Assembly (NCBI GenBank): GCA_002067745.1
Contig: MVRU01000003.1
Span: forward strand, 30,222-94,221
Source: Syntrophus sp. PtaU1.Bin005
Lineage (GTDB): Bacteria; Desulfobacterota; Syntrophia; Syntrophales; Syntrophaceae
Direction: 5' to 3'
DNA: 64,000 nt
The notes beneath the pieces were generated by a model that searched no databases, had not been told where the DNA came from, and saw nothing but the letters and a program-made list of their open reading frames with translations. Shown here piece after piece: positions 40,080 to 49,637 of the stretch (the stretch's first letter is position 1; each line of letters opens with the position of its first letter). A program made the translations under genes and the position numbers.

Positions 40080-40180
40080 CTCAACGGCATTGCATTCTCT
40101 CCATTCGAAAGCCGGGAATCCCTGCGGTCGAAAGACCGCAGGATGCCCTCGTCCTCTGGAACGGCCCGTTGAGTTCCCGG
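40080..40180 (-). promoter_or_regulatory. Candidate structured leader / pseudoknot of lnt
   Basis: In the 167-bp gap before lnt, a nine-base stem CCTGCGGTC (40121-40129) pairs with GACCGCAGG (40134-40142). Two more complementary pairs flank it: CTCAACGG (40080-40087) with CCGTTGAG (40166-40173), and CCGGGAA (40112-40118) with TTCCCGG (40174-40180). The order is crossing, as in a pseudoknot. The plus-strand loop is GAAA and the minus-strand loop is TTTC. No U tract follows, so a terminator is unlikely. Confidence 0.4.
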
Positions 40181-40213
40181 GCTCATTATTGGCGCCTTCG
40201 CAAACTGAACACG

Positions 40214-41086
40214 TTACAGGGCGCGCAAATGTTCGGATCGCAGCATACTGCGCTGTCCCCTCTGAATGACGTCGGCAAGAAGGCGCAGCGTCTTTTCCCT
40301 GTCTTCAGGCAGGTTGGCTTTTACCGGGTAATAATTGGATGCGTGATTTGATGCAAAGAAACATTTCGTAAAGCTGGATTGATCGATCATGAGCTCGATC
40401 TCCTTCAGGCATCCGAACTCGTCGGGGAGGACGAATCTTCCCTGAAGATAGTCCTCATACAAGGGTGTGCCGGGGACGATCATAACCGTTAACGCACTGG
40501 CATAATCAGGATCGATGTCCGTCAAGATCCGGGCGGTGTCGACTGCGTGCTCCGTACTTTTTTCCACGCCTCCAATGCCCAGTAGAACCGTTACGGAAAG
40601 CTGGATGCCAGCATCCTTGATTTTGCGCCCCGCCTCAACAAGCTGAGCATAGGTCACACCCTTTCGGATATCCCTCAATATCTCCTCGTTTCCAGTCTCG
40701 ACGCCCAGATAAACGATCTGCAATCCGAGACTTTTGAGCTTCTTCAATTCGTTGGATGTTTTTCGCAGAATGCTCTTGGCGTTCCCATACAGCCCGATCC
40801 GCTCCACACCCCTGAGGCGGCTGTTGATGGCTTCAAAAATAGGAACGAGTTTTTTCTGCGGTATGATCAAGGCATCGCCATCGCAGAGGAATACCTTTCC
40901 GACGGAAGAATAGCGGCTGGCCTCGACAATATCCTCTTCGATTTCACCATAACTCTTGATTCGAAATTTCTTGTCCTTGAAACAGGGACAGAATGTGCAC
41001 CTGTTATGTGAACAGCCCGTAGAGACTTGAATCAATAAGCTATAAGCTTCGCTTGGTGGACGATAAATGGATCCTTCATATTTCAT
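40214..41086 (-). CDS. Radical SAM protein
   Basis: 290 aa from MKYEGSIYRPPSEAYS; the ATG at 41086 has AGGTGA four to five bases upstream, whereas the ATG at 41122 does not. The cluster motif is CSHNRCTFC, followed by a second cysteine at CPCFKDKKF. Core motifs include FLCDGDALI, VERIGLYGN, YLGVETGNEEILRDI and LLGIGGVEKS. It resembles the Elp3-like radical SAM family but lacks an acetyltransferase domain. Cytoplasmic; substrate unknown. It is upstream of lnt on the same strand, separated by the structured gap. Confidence 0.8.
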   Translation of the reverse strand: MKYEGSIYRPPSEAYSLLIQVSTGCSHNRCTFCPCFKDKKFRIKSYGEIEEDIVEASRYSSVGKVFLCDGDALIIPQKKLVPIFEAINSRLRGVERIGLYGNAKSILRKTSNELKKLKSLGLQIVYLGVETGNEEILRDIRKGVTYAQLVEAGRKIKDAGIQLSVTVLLGIGGVEKSTEHAVDTARILTDIDPDYASALTVMIVPGTPLYEDYLQGRFVLPDEFGCLKEIELMIDQSSFTKCFFASNHASNYYPVKANLPEDREKTLRLLADVIQRGQRSMLRSEHLRAL

Positions 41087-41247
41087 GACATCACCTTTTT
41101 TATTGAATTCCTTGTTCCCCATGATGAACGGGGCGTTACCTTCCTCGATTCCTGTTGCGGAAAAATGACGGCAGCAGGCATCGTATTATTTCACATAAAA
41201 TCACGGAGGGAGGATACTGGATCGATAATTTCCATTGAATGAAACAA

Positions 41248-41278
41248 GAAAGGGGCCAACTTTTCATTGGCCCCTTTC
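41248..41278 (-). terminator. Rho-independent terminator after tRNA-Val/tRNA-Asp
   Basis: GAAAGGGGCCAA pairs with TTGGCCCCTTTC over a seven-base loop. On the minus strand it is followed by a T-rich CTTGTTTC. It ends the tRNA transcript about ten bases after tRNA-Asp. Confidence 0.85.
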
Positions 41279-41287
41279 TCTATGATC

Positions 41288-41364
41288 TGGCGGGGCCGAA
41301 GGGACTCGAACCCTCGCCCTCCGGCGTGACAGGCCGGCGTTATAACCAACTTAACTACGACCCC
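41288..41364 (-). tRNA. tRNA-Asp (GTC)
   Basis: 77 nt with encoded CCA. The acceptor GGGGTCG pairs with CGGCCCC, the anticodon stem CCGGC/GCCGG encloses CTGTCAC, and the T arm GAGGG-TTCGAGT-CCCTT is normal. Lies 51 bases after tRNA-Val in the same transcript. Confidence 0.97.
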
Positions 41365-41415
41365 GCTATTTTATACAACTCGCCTGCTCTTTCGTTGCAT
41401 TCCCACCATGCTTCA

Positions 41416-41491
41416 TGGTAGGCGGAACAGGACTCGAACCTGTGACATCCACGGTGTAAGCGTGGCGCTCTCCCAGCTGAGCTACCCGCCC
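41416..41491 (-). tRNA. tRNA-Val (TAC)
   Basis: 76 nt with encoded CCA. The anticodon stem CCACG/CGTGG encloses CTTACAC, giving anticodon TAC. The acceptor stem has G:T pairs at both ends. It is the first gene of the two-tRNA operon. Confidence 0.97.
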
Positions 41492-41517
41492 TTGCTCTTG
41501 CCTATCGCAGGGTTGGA

Positions 41518-41546
41518 TTTCTAACAGCAAAGCCCGGCAATGTCAA
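41518..41546 (-). promoter_or_regulatory. Promoter of the tRNA-Val/tRNA-Asp operon
   Basis: TTGACA (41541-41546), a 17-bp spacer and TAGAAA (41518-41523) on the minus strand, about 27 bases before tRNA-Val. Confidence 0.6.
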
Positions 41547-41608
41547 GCGATAAATAGGCTCACAAAAAGTTATTCTTCCCGAGATCCCTTTCTCAAGCGC
41601 TGGAGCCG

Positions 41609-44044
41609 TCAGCTCGCCAGCTGCGGCGGATTAACGGTCGACATCTTGGACGTGTCAAAGCAGGGGGGCTCTCCGGAAAATTCCGGAGCCGAGCCTTTTT
41701 CCTCCTTGAGCAAAGCAACCTTCAGGACCTCATCCACGTGATCGACCCGTATAACCTCCAGCGACTTTAAGATATTCGCCGGCACTTCATCGAGATCCTT
41801 TTCATTGTCCTTTGGAATGACGACGGTCTTGATGTTTGCCCGATGGGCGGCGAGCAGCTTTTCCTTCAATCCTCCGATGGGAAGGACACGGCCACGCAGG
41901 GTGATCTCTCCGGTCATCGCCAGATCACCGCGAACCTTTCTCCTGGCGAAGGCCGACGTCATGGACGTCACCATGGCAATTCCGGCGGATGGTCCGTCTT
42001 TCGGTATGGCTCCCTCAGGGACATGAACATGGATGTCCACGTCCTTGTAAAAGTCTTCGGCCAATCCAAAGACGTCAGCCCGGGAGCGGACGTAGGTCAA
42101 AGCGGCCTGTGCGGATTCCTGCATGACCTCGCCCAGTTTGCCCGTCATGATAAGCTTGCCGGTCCCCTTGACAATGGAAGCCTCCACCACAAGGAGCTCT
42201 CCTCCCACCTCTGTCCAGGCGAGACCTACCGTAATCCCGATTTCATCCTTCCCCTCCGCTTCGCCATGTCGATGCTTTGGAACCCCCAGATACTTGGTAA
42301 CGACCTTCGAGGTGATCCGAATCTTTCCCTTTCCGCCGTTCGTTACGATTTCACGGGCGACTTTTCTGCAGATCGAGGCGATTTCCCTCTCAAGGTTTCT
42401 GACCCCGGCTTCCCGTGTGTATTGGCGAATAATGCTCTGGAGGGCGCCATCGGTAAATTCGATCTGTTCGGAATTCAGTCCGTTCGCCTCCATTTCCTTG
42501 CTGACCAGGAATCTCTTGGCAATGTTCATCTTTTCCGGTTCCGTGTACCCCGCAATCCGAATCACCTCCATCCGGTCCTGCAGAGGAGCCGGTATGGTCT
42601 GCAGCACATTGGCCGTGGTGATGAACATCACATCGGAGAGATCGTAGTCGACCTCCAGGTAATTGTCGTTGAAGGCATAGTTTTGTTCGGGATCAAGAAC
42701 TTCCAGCAGGGCGGAGGATGGATCTCCTCGAAAATCCGAGCTCAACTTGTCCACTTCATCCAGACAGAAAACAGGATTGTTTGATCCGGCTTTCTTCAGA
42801 AGCTGGATGATCTTGCCCGGCAGTGCGCCGATATAGGTTCTCCGGTGGCCGCGGATTTCCGCTTCGTCTCGGACTCCCCCGAGAGAAAGTCGAACGAACT
42901 TCCTGTTCGTAGCCCTTGCCACGGACTTGGCGATGGATGTTTTGCCAACACCGGGAGGCCCGACGAGACAGAGGATGGAACCCTTGTTTTTTCGGACCAG
43001 GGTCTGAACGGCCAGGTATTCAAGGATCCGCTCCTTCACCTTTTCGAGTCCGTAATGATCCTCTTCGAGGATGGCCTCCGACTGCTTCAGGGTATAGGCG
43101 TTCTCCGTCCGTTCCGCCCATGGCATATCCAGGATCCAGTCGATGTAATTTCGAACGACGGTGGCTTCGGCTGACATCGGCGCCATCATCTGCAGCTTCT
43201 TGATTTCCTGGCGCACCTTCTTGGCCGCTTCCTCAGATAACTTCTTTTGTTTCAGACGCTTTTCCAACTCGGCGATTTCATTCTTAAACTCATCTTTTTC
43301 GCCCATTTCCTTCTGGATGGCCCGCATCTGCTCATTGAGATAATAATCCTTCTGAGTTTTCTCCATCTGCTTTTTGACGCGTCTCTTGATTTTTTCTTCG
43401 ACTTCAAGGATTTCAATCTCAGAAAGGATCATCGCGTAGATGGCCTCTAAACGCTCGTTAATGTCAAATATTTCCAGGATTTTCTGCTTTTCCTCAAGCT
43501 TCAGGTTGATGTGGGAGGCAACCACATCGGCCAGCTTTGAAGGGTCATCAATGGCGGCAATCGTACCCACCATTTCGACATGCACCTTCTTGCTCAGCTT
43601 CACATAATTCTCAAATGCCGTATTGATGCTTCTCACCAGGGCTTCCGTCCTGACGACATCCTGATTTTCAGATTCATCAATCTCTTCGACATGCACATAG
43701 AAGTATTCCTCATTCGGCATGTACTCCTTAACGAGCGCCCGTTTTTTGCCTTCCACCAATACCTTGACCGTACCGTCGGGAAGTCTCAATAACTGGATGA
43801 TGATTCCTACCGTTCCGATCCTGTAGATATCTTCTTCAACAGGATCATCCTTCTTGGCATTTTTCTGGGCTACCATGAAAATGCCCTTCTCCTCCTTCAT
43901 GGCGGATTCGAGTGCCGCGATGGATTTCTCCCGCCCGACAAAAAGAGGAACGATGCTGTGCGGAAACACCACCACATCCCTCAGGGGCAGAAGAGGAAGG
44001 AAAATGACATTATTTTTTTCCTTGTTCTTTATAAAATCAAACAT
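41609..44044 (-). CDS. lon: ATP-dependent protease Lon
   Basis: 811 aa. N-terminal substrate-recognition LON domain ([14 protein letters not shown]), a coiled helical middle, an AAA+ module with [11 protein letters not shown] and Walker B region [11 protein letters not shown], and a C-terminal protease domain with serine in [11 protein letters not shown] and lysine in [12 protein letters not shown]. It degrades misfolded and regulatory cytoplasmic proteins. The last 20 residues are non-conserved. It is the last gene of the tig/clpP/clpX/lon string, 48 bp after clpX. Confidence 0.97.
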   Translation of the reverse strand: MFDFIKNKEKNNVIFLPLLPLRDVVVFPHSIVPLFVGREKSIAALESAMKEEKGIFMVAQKNAKKDDPVEEDIYRIGTVGIIIQLLRLPDGTVKVLVEGKKRALVKEYMPNEEYFYVHVEEIDESENQDVVRTEALVRSINTAFENYVKLSKKVHVEMVGTIAAIDDPSKLADVVASHINLKLEEKQKILEIFDINERLEAIYAMILSEIEILEVEEKIKRRVKKQMEKTQKDYYLNEQMRAIQKEMGEKDEFKNEIAELEKRLKQKKLSEEAAKKVRQEIKKLQMMAPMSAEATVVRNYIDWILDMPWAERTENAYTLKQSEAILEEDHYGLEKVKERILEYLAVQTLVRKNKGSILCLVGPPGVGKTSIAKSVARATNRKFVRLSLGGVRDEAEIRGHRRTYIGALPGKIIQLLKKAGSNNPVFCLDEVDKLSSDFRGDPSSALLEVLDPEQNYAFNDNYLEVDYDLSDVMFITTANVLQTIPAPLQDRMEVIRIAGYTEPEKMNIAKRFLVSKEMEANGLNSEQIEFTDGALQSIIRQYTREAGVRNLEREIASICRKVAREIVTNGGKGKIRITSKVVTKYLGVPKHRHGEAEGKDEIGITVGLAWTEVGGELLVVEASIVKGTGKLIMTGKLGEVMQESAQAALTYVRSRADVFGLAEDFYKDVDIHVHVPEGAIPKDGPSAGIAMVTSMTSAFARRKVRGDLAMTGEITLRGRVLPIGGLKEKLLAAHRANIKTVVIPKDNEKDLDEVPANILKSLEVIRVDHVDEVLKVALLKEEKGSAPEFSGEPPCFDTSKMSTVNPPQLAS

Positions 44045-44092
44045 TTTAGTCTTTCTCGCCTTTTATTCTTATCTTTATTGTTTCAAAACGGC

Positions 44093-45355
44093 TCAGGCCG
44101 ATTCCGATTTCTTTTCAAAAAGCAGGATGGGCTGTGCCCTGTTCAGCACGACATCGTCATTGATGACGCATTCACGCACCTCCTGCTGAGATGGGATGTC
44201 GTACATGACATCCAGCATGGCGTTTTCCAGAATGGCCCGCAGCCCTCTGGCCCCGGATTTTCTTTCCACGGCCAATTTGGCCACGGTGCGAAGGGCGCTG
44301 TCCGTAAATCGGAGCTTCACATTTTCACGCTCAAAAGCCTTTGTGTACTGCTTGATGATGGCATCCTTGGGTTCCACCAGAATCCGGATCAATTCATCCT
44401 CATCCAGTTCGTTCAGCGGTGCAATGACCGGCAATCGCCCCACGAACTCGGGGATGAGGCCGCACTTGAGCAGATCCTCGGGCTGGACTTCTGAAAGCAG
44501 TTCTCCGACCTTCCGATCCCTTTTGCCTTTGATGTCCGCCCCGAATCCCATGGCATTGACCCCGATGCGCTTTGCGATGATATCGGGAAGGTCGTTGAAA
44601 GCGCCCCCGCAGATGAAAAGGATGCCCGTTGTATCAACCTGTATGAATTCCTGCTGAGGGTGTTTTCTTCCCCCTTTTGGCGGGATGTTGGCCATTGTCC
44701 CTTCGATGATTTTCAGCAGGGCCTGCTGAACACCCTCGCCCGACACGTCTCTTGTGATGGAGGGATTTCCCGATTTTTTGGCGATCTTGTCAATTTCATC
44801 AATATAGACGATGCCCTTCGACGCCTTTTCCACATCATAATCAGCATTCTGCAGGAGGCTGAGAATGATGTTTTCCACATCTTCCCCGACGTATCCGGCT
44901 TCGGTCAGCGTCGTCGCATCGGCAATCGTAAAGGGAACATTCAACAGCTTCGCCAGGGTCTTTGCCAGGAGGGTTTTCCCTGATCCGGTGGGGCCGATCA
45001 ACAGGACATTGCTTTTTTGAATCTCCACCCCGTCATTGTCGCTTGGCGAGGCAAGCCGCTTGTAGTGATTGTACACGGCAACGGAAAGAACCTTCTTGGG
45101 CCTCTCCTGGCCGACGACATACTGATCCAGAAACTCCTTGATCATCCGTGGTTGGGGTATGCTTTTCGAAATGTCCAGCCCTAAATCCGTCGTGCGCTCC
45201 TCTTCAACGATGCAGCGGCAAAGCTCGATGCATTCATCGCAAATGTAAGCCGTCGGGCCGGCAACGAGCTTTTTGACTTCACTTTGCGTTTTCCCGCAGA
45301 AGGAACAAAAAAGCATCTCCTGTCCCTTGGAATAACCGTCTGTTTTTCTACCCAT
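44093..45355 (-). CDS. clpX: ClpX ATPase subunit of ClpXP
   Basis: 420 aa. The N-terminal four-cysteine zinc-binding domain is CSFC and CDEC. The AAA+ module has [16 protein letters not shown] and the RKSGARGLR sensor 2. The IGF loop that docks to ClpP appears in the expected region as IGVNAMGFG. It unfolds tagged proteins for ClpP. It lies 18 bp after clpP. The N terminus is about ten residues longer than usual before the zinc domain. Confidence 0.97.
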   Translation of the reverse strand: MGRKTDGYSKGQEMLFCSFCGKTQSEVKKLVAGPTAYICDECIELCRCIVEEERTTDLGLDISKSIPQPRMIKEFLDQYVVGQERPKKVLSVAVYNHYKRLASPSDNDGVEIQKSNVLLIGPTGSGKTLLAKTLAKLLNVPFTIADATTLTEAGYVGEDVENIILSLLQNADYDVEKASKGIVYIDEIDKIAKKSGNPSITRDVSGEGVQQALLKIIEGTMANIPPKGGRKHPQQEFIQVDTTGILFICGGAFNDLPDIIAKRIGVNAMGFGADIKGKRDRKVGELLSEVQPEDLLKCGLIPEFVGRLPVIAPLNELDEDELIRILVEPKDAIIKQYTKAFERENVKLRFTDSALRTVAKLAVERKSGARGLRAILENAMLDVMYDIPSQQEVRECVINDDVVLNRAQPILLFEKKSESA

Positions 45356-45373
45356 TACGTCTTCCTCGTTGGA

Positions 45374-45958
45374 TTAAGTCCTCTTCAGGATAATTTCATC
45401 AATGATTCCATATTCCTTAGCCTGCCGGCTCGTCATATAATAATCCCGCTCCGTATCGGTCTTGATCCTCTCCAGAGGCTGCCCCGTCAAATCCGAGAGA
45501 ATGATGCTCAGTTCGTCCTTCAATCGAAGAATCTCCTTCGCCTGAATGTCGATATCGGTTGCCTGGCCCTGAAACCCGCCAAGGGGCTGGTGGATCAGGA
45601 TTCTTGAGTGCGGCAGTGCGGATCGCTTTCCCCTCTCTCCTGCCGCCAGCAGCAGAGCTCCCATACTGGCCGCCTGACCGACACAGACCGTGGCGACAGG
45701 AGGCTTGATGTATTGCATCGTATCATAGATCGCCATTCCGGAACTGATGTGGCCGCCGGGGGTATTCAGATAAAAAAAGATTTCCTTGTCCGGATCTTCA
45801 GACTCGAGAAAGAGCAGCTGAGCAATAATGAGGTTCGCCACTTCGTCATCGATCGGAGTTCCGAGAAAGATAATCCGATCCTTTAAAAGCCGTGAGTAGA
45901 TATCGTATGCCCGTTCGCCTCGACCATCCTGCTGGACTACCATTGGAATGAGATTCAT
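45374..45958 (-). CDS. clpP: ClpP protease subunit
   Basis: 194 aa. Catalytic Ser in [14 protein letters not shown], His in [10 protein letters not shown] and Asp in [17 protein letters not shown]. Length and N terminus [10 protein letters not shown] are typical. Tetradecameric cytoplasmic protease. Its start overlaps the tig stop (TAATG), coupling translation. Confidence 0.97.
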   Translation of the reverse strand: MNLIPMVVQQDGRGERAYDIYSRLLKDRIIFLGTPIDDEVANLIIAQLLFLESEDPDKEIFFYLNTPGGHISSGMAIYDTMQYIKPPVATVCVGQAASMGALLLAAGERGKRSALPHSRILIHQPLGGFQGQATDIDIQAKEILRLKDELSIILSDLTGQPLERIKTDTERDYYMTSRQAKEYGIIDEIILKRT

Positions 45959-47286
45959 TATTTTTCCTCCTCTGTTGAGGAATCCCTCTTCTGAACCATT
46001 TTTATATCGGCTTTCTGTTCGATATACTCAAAGATTTTCTTGTTGAGGATGTCACTTTTGACGTTTTCTTTCATGTTGTCGTCAAAAGACTCGACCACTT
46101 TTTCATAGTCCTGCGAATACTGCTGGGCGATTTCTCTCAGGCGCGCTTCCAGTTCCTCATCCGTTGCCTCCAGTGCCTCTTTTTTGGCGATATTCTTCAG
46201 CAGGAGGGAGGATTTTACAATCCTCTCGGCTTCTTCCCGGTATTTGTCGCGCCATGAAGAACTCACCTGGGCGATCATCTGTGGATCCATCCCTGTGGAG
46301 ATGAGCCGTTTCTGCGCCTCCATGATCATGAAATAGATCTGCTGCTCGACATAGGCTGCCGGCACGTCAAAGGCATTCTGCGCGAGCAGTTTGTCCACGA
46401 TCTGCTTGGCCAGGTCATCATTGATCTTTTTCCCCTGCTCCTCGAAGATGGACTTTCTCACGTCTGCTTTCAGAGCATCCAGTGATTCATATTTCTCAAA
46501 ATTCTTGACAAAGTTTTCATCGAGTTCCGGGAGCTTTTTCTCCTTGAGGGTTTTGATCGTGACGGTAAATTCCGCCTCTTTTCCGGCGACATTCCGGACT
46601 TGGTAATCTTCAGGGAATACAATTTTTATTCCTTTTGTAGTTCCGACCTTCTCTCCGATGAGTTGATCTTCGAATCCGGGAACCATTGTTTTAGAGCCGA
46701 TTTCCAGGAAATAGTCGTTCCTTTTCATCTCTTCGGGAGTTTCACCCTCGACGGAGCCTTCAAAATCGATCGTGACGAAATCTCCGGTCTGTATTTCCCT
46801 GTCAACGGTTACCTCCTCCAGCGTACCGAACATTTTTCTGATCTCGTCAAGACGGCTGTCCACCTCCTGGTCTGTGACGACCAGCTCTTCTTTCTCGAGA
46901 TTCATGTTCAGGTAACCCTGAGGGTCGATATCCGGCTCCACTTCGAAGGTCGCGGAAAAAGAAAAGCCCTTCTCTTCTTCAATCCCCTTCTCATCGATCT
47001 CCGGCTGACCGACCGCCTTGATCTCGTGCTCCTTGAGAGCATTTTCGGTGAATTTATTGACAAGATTCGAGATCGTTTCTTCCTCTACATAGTCTTTATA
47101 ATGAACTTCAAGAATCTTCCTCGGGATTTTCCCCTGCCGAAAGCCCTTGATCTTTACTTTTCTGCTGTAATTACGGTATACGGCGTCCCTTTCCTTTTTG
47201 ACATCCGTCCAGGGTACATCGATGGTCAGCTTCTTCTTTACAGGACTGATTTCTTCAACCTTCACCGCAGCGCTCAGTTCACTCAC
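45958..47286 (-). CDS. tig: Trigger factor
   Basis: 442 aa from GTG, with AAGGAG eight bases upstream. The ribosome-binding domain contains [12 protein letters not shown] (the GFRxGKxP signature), followed by an FKBP-type prolyl isomerase domain and a helical C-terminal chaperone domain. It binds nascent chains at the ribosome exit. It begins 53 bases after tRNA-Leu with no terminator between them, so the tRNA and tig seem to share a transcript. Confidence 0.95.
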   Translation of the reverse strand: MSELSAAVKVEEISPVKKKLTIDVPWTDVKKERDAVYRNYSRKVKIKGFRQGKIPRKILEVHYKDYVEEETISNLVNKFTENALKEHEIKAVGQPEIDEKGIEEEKGFSFSATFEVEPDIDPQGYLNMNLEKEELVVTDQEVDSRLDEIRKMFGTLEEVTVDREIQTGDFVTIDFEGSVEGETPEEMKRNDYFLEIGSKTMVPGFEDQLIGEKVGTTKGIKIVFPEDYQVRNVAGKEAEFTVTIKTLKEKKLPELDENFVKNFEKYESLDALKADVRKSIFEEQGKKINDDLAKQIVDKLLAQNAFDVPAAYVEQQIYFMIMEAQKRLISTGMDPQMIAQVSSSWRDKYREEAERIVKSSLLLKNIAKKEALEATDEELEARLREIAQQYSQDYEKVVESFDDNMKENVKSDILNKKIFEYIEQKADIKMVQKRDSSTEEEK

Positions 47287-47339
47287 AATATTGACTCCTT
47301 AATCAAGATATTTAAAAACAGGCCATGCGCTCTTTCATA

Positions 47340-47425
47340 TGGTGCGAGAGAGGGGACTTGAACCCCTATCCGCCGGGCGGGCTGGATCCTAAGTCCAGTG
47401 CGTCTGCCAATTCCGCCACTCTCGC
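47340..47425 (-). tRNA. tRNA-Leu (TAG)
   Basis: 86 nt with encoded CCA and a long variable arm (class II). The acceptor GCGAGAG pairs with CTCTCGC. The anticodon stem CTGGA/TCCAG encloses CTTAGGA. It is the first gene ahead of tig, behind a near-consensus promoter. Confidence 0.97.
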
Positions 47426-47441
47426 TGATAATCTAAGGCAG

Positions 47442-47470
47442 TATATATTAACTAGATGTTGAATTGTCAA
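47442..47470 (-). promoter_or_regulatory. Promoter of tRNA-Leu/tig operon
   Basis: On the minus strand TTGACA (47465-47470), a 17-bp spacer and TATATA (47442-47447), 17 bases before the tRNA. Near consensus. Confidence 0.75.
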
Positions 47471-47502
47471 CGGCTATTGTATTGAACAGACGGTACAGCG
47501 AA

Positions 47503-47664
47503 CTCCGCACCGGAGGCGATTTCTGCCAAACCGCTCCGGAGGACTCCCCTGCGTTCCCCACTCCTTTTCCGGTGGCGACCTGCGTTCCTGTCCTGGAAAA
47601 GGTGCCCCTCTTTCAAAGCCCCTTTACTTTCAGCCCCGCTTACGAGGGGCATGTGGGAGCCACC
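47503..47664. other. Candidate structured RNA element
   Basis: Several perfect complementary pairs: CTCCG (47503-47507)/CGGAG (47537-47541) around an inner interrupted stem, CCTTTTCC (47563-47570)/GGAAAAGG (47595-47602), TGCCCCTC (47603-47610)/GAGGGGCA (47644-47651), and GGTGGC (47571-47576)/GCCACC (47659-47664). CCTGCGTTCC occurs twice (47548-47557 and 47579-47588). Some stems are mutually exclusive. It does not match tmRNA, RNase P, SRP or 6S signatures that I can recognise. Confidence 0.4.
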
Positions 47665-47974
47665 TGAACGACAAATCATTCCAATGCGAAGGGGATTGGA
47701 GTTGGCGCATTCAGGCGTTCGGGCACATTTCTTGTTTACGATTTCGATACTGCAGGAATGAAAAAGATGGCCGCCATCATGTTGAACACGCAAGAGACAT
47801 GACCTTTTTTATCGCGGGCGGCTTGGAGTTCCGCCCATTAGGAATCTTTAAATCGTGAAAACCATTCCCGTTAGGAAAGGCGGTCATGGCCTCCGTGAAG
47901 AAGATTGCCGCAACTCAAAAAGTGCCTGATGAGAGATTCGGATGCGTTTTCATCCGTACAATTCATAATAAAAA

Positions 47975-48008
47975 GGGTTAGAGAAACCGACTTCACTTTC
48001 TCTAACCC
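47975..48008 (-). terminator. Rho-independent terminator after tRNA-Pro
   Basis: GGGTTAGAGAAA pairs with TTTCTCTAACCC over a ten-base loop. On the minus strand it is followed by TTTTTATTATG. It begins about 12 bases after tRNA-Pro. Confidence 0.9.
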
Positions 48009-48019
48009 CTCAGTATTCA

Positions 48020-48096
<77 letters not shown>

Positions 48097-48129
48097 ACTT
48101 GAATTCCATTCCGATAAACAGGTGAGGTC

Positions 48130-48156
48130 ATTATCACTATAGAATATTGATGTCAA
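48130..48156 (-). promoter_or_regulatory. Probable promoter of tRNA-Pro
   Basis: TTGACA (48151-48156), a short 15-bp spacer and GATAAT (48130-48135) on the minus strand. A second TTGACA lies just upstream. Confidence 0.5.
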
Positions 48157-48215
48157 GGATAATTCCTGTCAAAAAAACTTGTATTCGAAATCACATTCAC
48201 GTATGAATCAGTAAC

Positions 48216-48869
48216 ATGAGCGAGATGCACTTCAATTCTTTACCAAGAGGTTTCCGACAGTTCCCTTCACCGCGCCTTCCGCGGAGGGGATATTTCGTTC
48301 TGCTCTTTACCATCCTCCTCCTCGTCCCGGCCAACGGGTATCCCGACATTTATAAATATGTCGACAAAAGCGGTGTCATTCATTTGACCAATGCACCCGT
48401 TCAGACGAATGTCAAATACGATCTGGTGATGAGGGAACAGAGGATTATCTTCTCCGTTTCATCCCGCGACATCACCCGGTACGATGATCTCATCCAGAAA
48501 GCCTCGGCAAAGTACAACATCGACTCGGCGCTGATCAAAGCCGTCATCAAAGCGGAATCCAATTTCAATCACCGGGCGGTTTCGCCGGTGGGAGCCAAAG
48601 GCTTGATGCAGCTGATGCCGTCAACGGCGGCCGACCTGCAGGTTCAGGATGCATTCCATCCGGAGAACAATATTGATGGGGGCGTTCGTTATCTGCGTTA
48701 CCTGCTGCGGTTGTTTAAAGGGAATCTTTCCCTGGCCCTTGCCGCGTACAATGCCGGTGAAGGCGCCGTTGCCCGCTACAACAACACCATCCCGCCCTAT
48801 CGAGAGACGCAGAATTACGTTCAGCGCGTTCTGCATTATCTCAATCAATACCGGAACAGCGGTGGATGA
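48216..48869 (+). CDS. Secreted SLT-type lytic transglycosylase with DUF4124-like N-terminus
   Basis: 217 aa. An N-terminal membrane/signal segment (YFVLLFTILLLVPANGY) is followed by a short DUF4124-like stretch (DIYKYVDKSGVIHLTNAP) and an SLT domain with catalytic glutamate in IKAESNFNHRAVSPVGAKGLMQLMPSTA and the YNAGEGAV motif. It cleaves peptidoglycan in the periplasm. It stands alone on the plus strand, with no clear Shine-Dalgarno at the listed start. Confidence 0.85.
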   Translation: MSEMHFNSLPRGFRQFPSPRLPRRGYFVLLFTILLLVPANGYPDIYKYVDKSGVIHLTNAPVQTNVKYDLVMREQRIIFSVSSRDITRYDDLIQKASAKYNIDSALIKAVIKAESNFNHRAVSPVGAKGLMQLMPSTAADLQVQDAFHPENNIDGGVRYLRYLLRLFKGNLSLALAAYNAGEGAVARYNNTIPPYRETQNYVQRVLHYLNQYRNSGG

Positions 48870-48962
48870 TCACTTTTCAATATGGCGGGCATCCGGATGC
48901 ACTTTTCAGCGGATGGGGTCAATTCCTTTGCAGGCTGAAGCAGGTTTTTTTGACCTTGTTAA

Positions 48963-49637
48963 CTAAACACCTTCCACATAAAGGTACGTCTTCAATCGTG
49001 CCAGCCTTTTGCGTTTTATCCCCTTGATTTTCATGAGATCCTCCAGACGGCGGAACCCTCCCGATCTGTTTCTCGCCGCGATGATTTTCAGGGCTGTCTT
49101 CTCTCCTATGCCGGGAACTAGGATCAATTCTTCAAGAGAAGCACGATTCACATCAATGGGCCTGCTCAGGGCAAGCCTCTTTGAAGCCGCCATTCTTTCT
49201 ACGGCGATCGAAGACCTCTGGCTGTTTCCCGTCGTGACATGGATCCTGATCCCGTCATCCAGCGGCATGGAGAGATCGGGACTCGAAGCGTCGCGCGCCC
49301 GGGAAGACCTGCCGATGCCCAGCATGCTTAACAGGTCGGAAAGCCTCTGTCCCCTGCGGATGAAATAGATCCCCTTCTGTTCAACGTCGCCGTCCACTTC
49401 AACGGCAAGACAGCCCTCAGCCGGCAGTCCAGAGAGGATGACCGGCGCCGGGCGGATATGTTCCTGATAAAAATGGATCAGCGCAGGAATGACGAGTGCG
49501 GACAAGGCAACAAGAACAGCCCCATGCCATTGGCTATCTCCAAGATTGTTCCTGATGCCTCGCTTCATGACGACCGGGATGGATTTTTTTGAGTCCGGGC
49601 GGTTTTCAGGGCGTCTTTTCCAGACCAAAGGCGTCAT
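48963..49637 (-). CDS. ComEA-like helix-hairpin-helix membrane protein
   Basis: 224 aa. One membrane segment ([19 protein letters not shown]) is followed by a SLBB-like stretch and a C-terminal double helix-hairpin-helix ([28 protein letters not shown]), as in ComEA, which binds DNA outside the membrane. No other competence genes are nearby. Start uncertain: the listed ATG overlaps lysC by 32 bp; the ATG at 49568 would put the membrane helix nearer the N terminus. Neither has a strong ribosome site. Confidence 0.75.
   Translation of the reverse strand: MTPLVWKRRPENRPDSKKSIPVVMKRGIRNNLGDSQWHGAVLVALSALVIPALIHFYQEHIRPAPVILSGLPAEGCLAVEVDGDVEQKGIYFIRRGQRLSDLLSMLGIGRSSRARDASSPDLSMPLDDGIRIHVTTGNSQRSSIAVERMAASKRLALSRPIDVNRASLEELILVPGIGEKTALKIIAARNRSGGFRRLEDLMKIKGIKRKRLARLKTYLYVEGV

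Larger units (their letters stand above)
47426..48019. other. Gene-free, structured region between tRNA-Leu and tRNA-Pro
   Basis: 594 bp with no supported gene. It contains the tRNA-Leu promoter at one end, the tRNA-Pro terminator at the other and a dense cluster of inverted repeats at 47503-47664. A further GGGCGG/CCGCCC hairpin lies near 47816-47835. The open frame at 47467-47793 is not credible as a gene. Confidence 0.6.

Noticed and set aside
47503..47664. Structured region as tmRNA, SRP RNA, RNase P RNA or 6S RNA
   Set aside because: The conserved sequence signatures of these RNAs were not found on either strand.
47467..47793. 108-codon minus-strand open frame between tRNA-Leu and tRNA-Pro
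   Set aside because: No ribosome-binding site, odd composition, overlaps dense inverted repeats and the tRNA-Leu promoter, and resembles no family.
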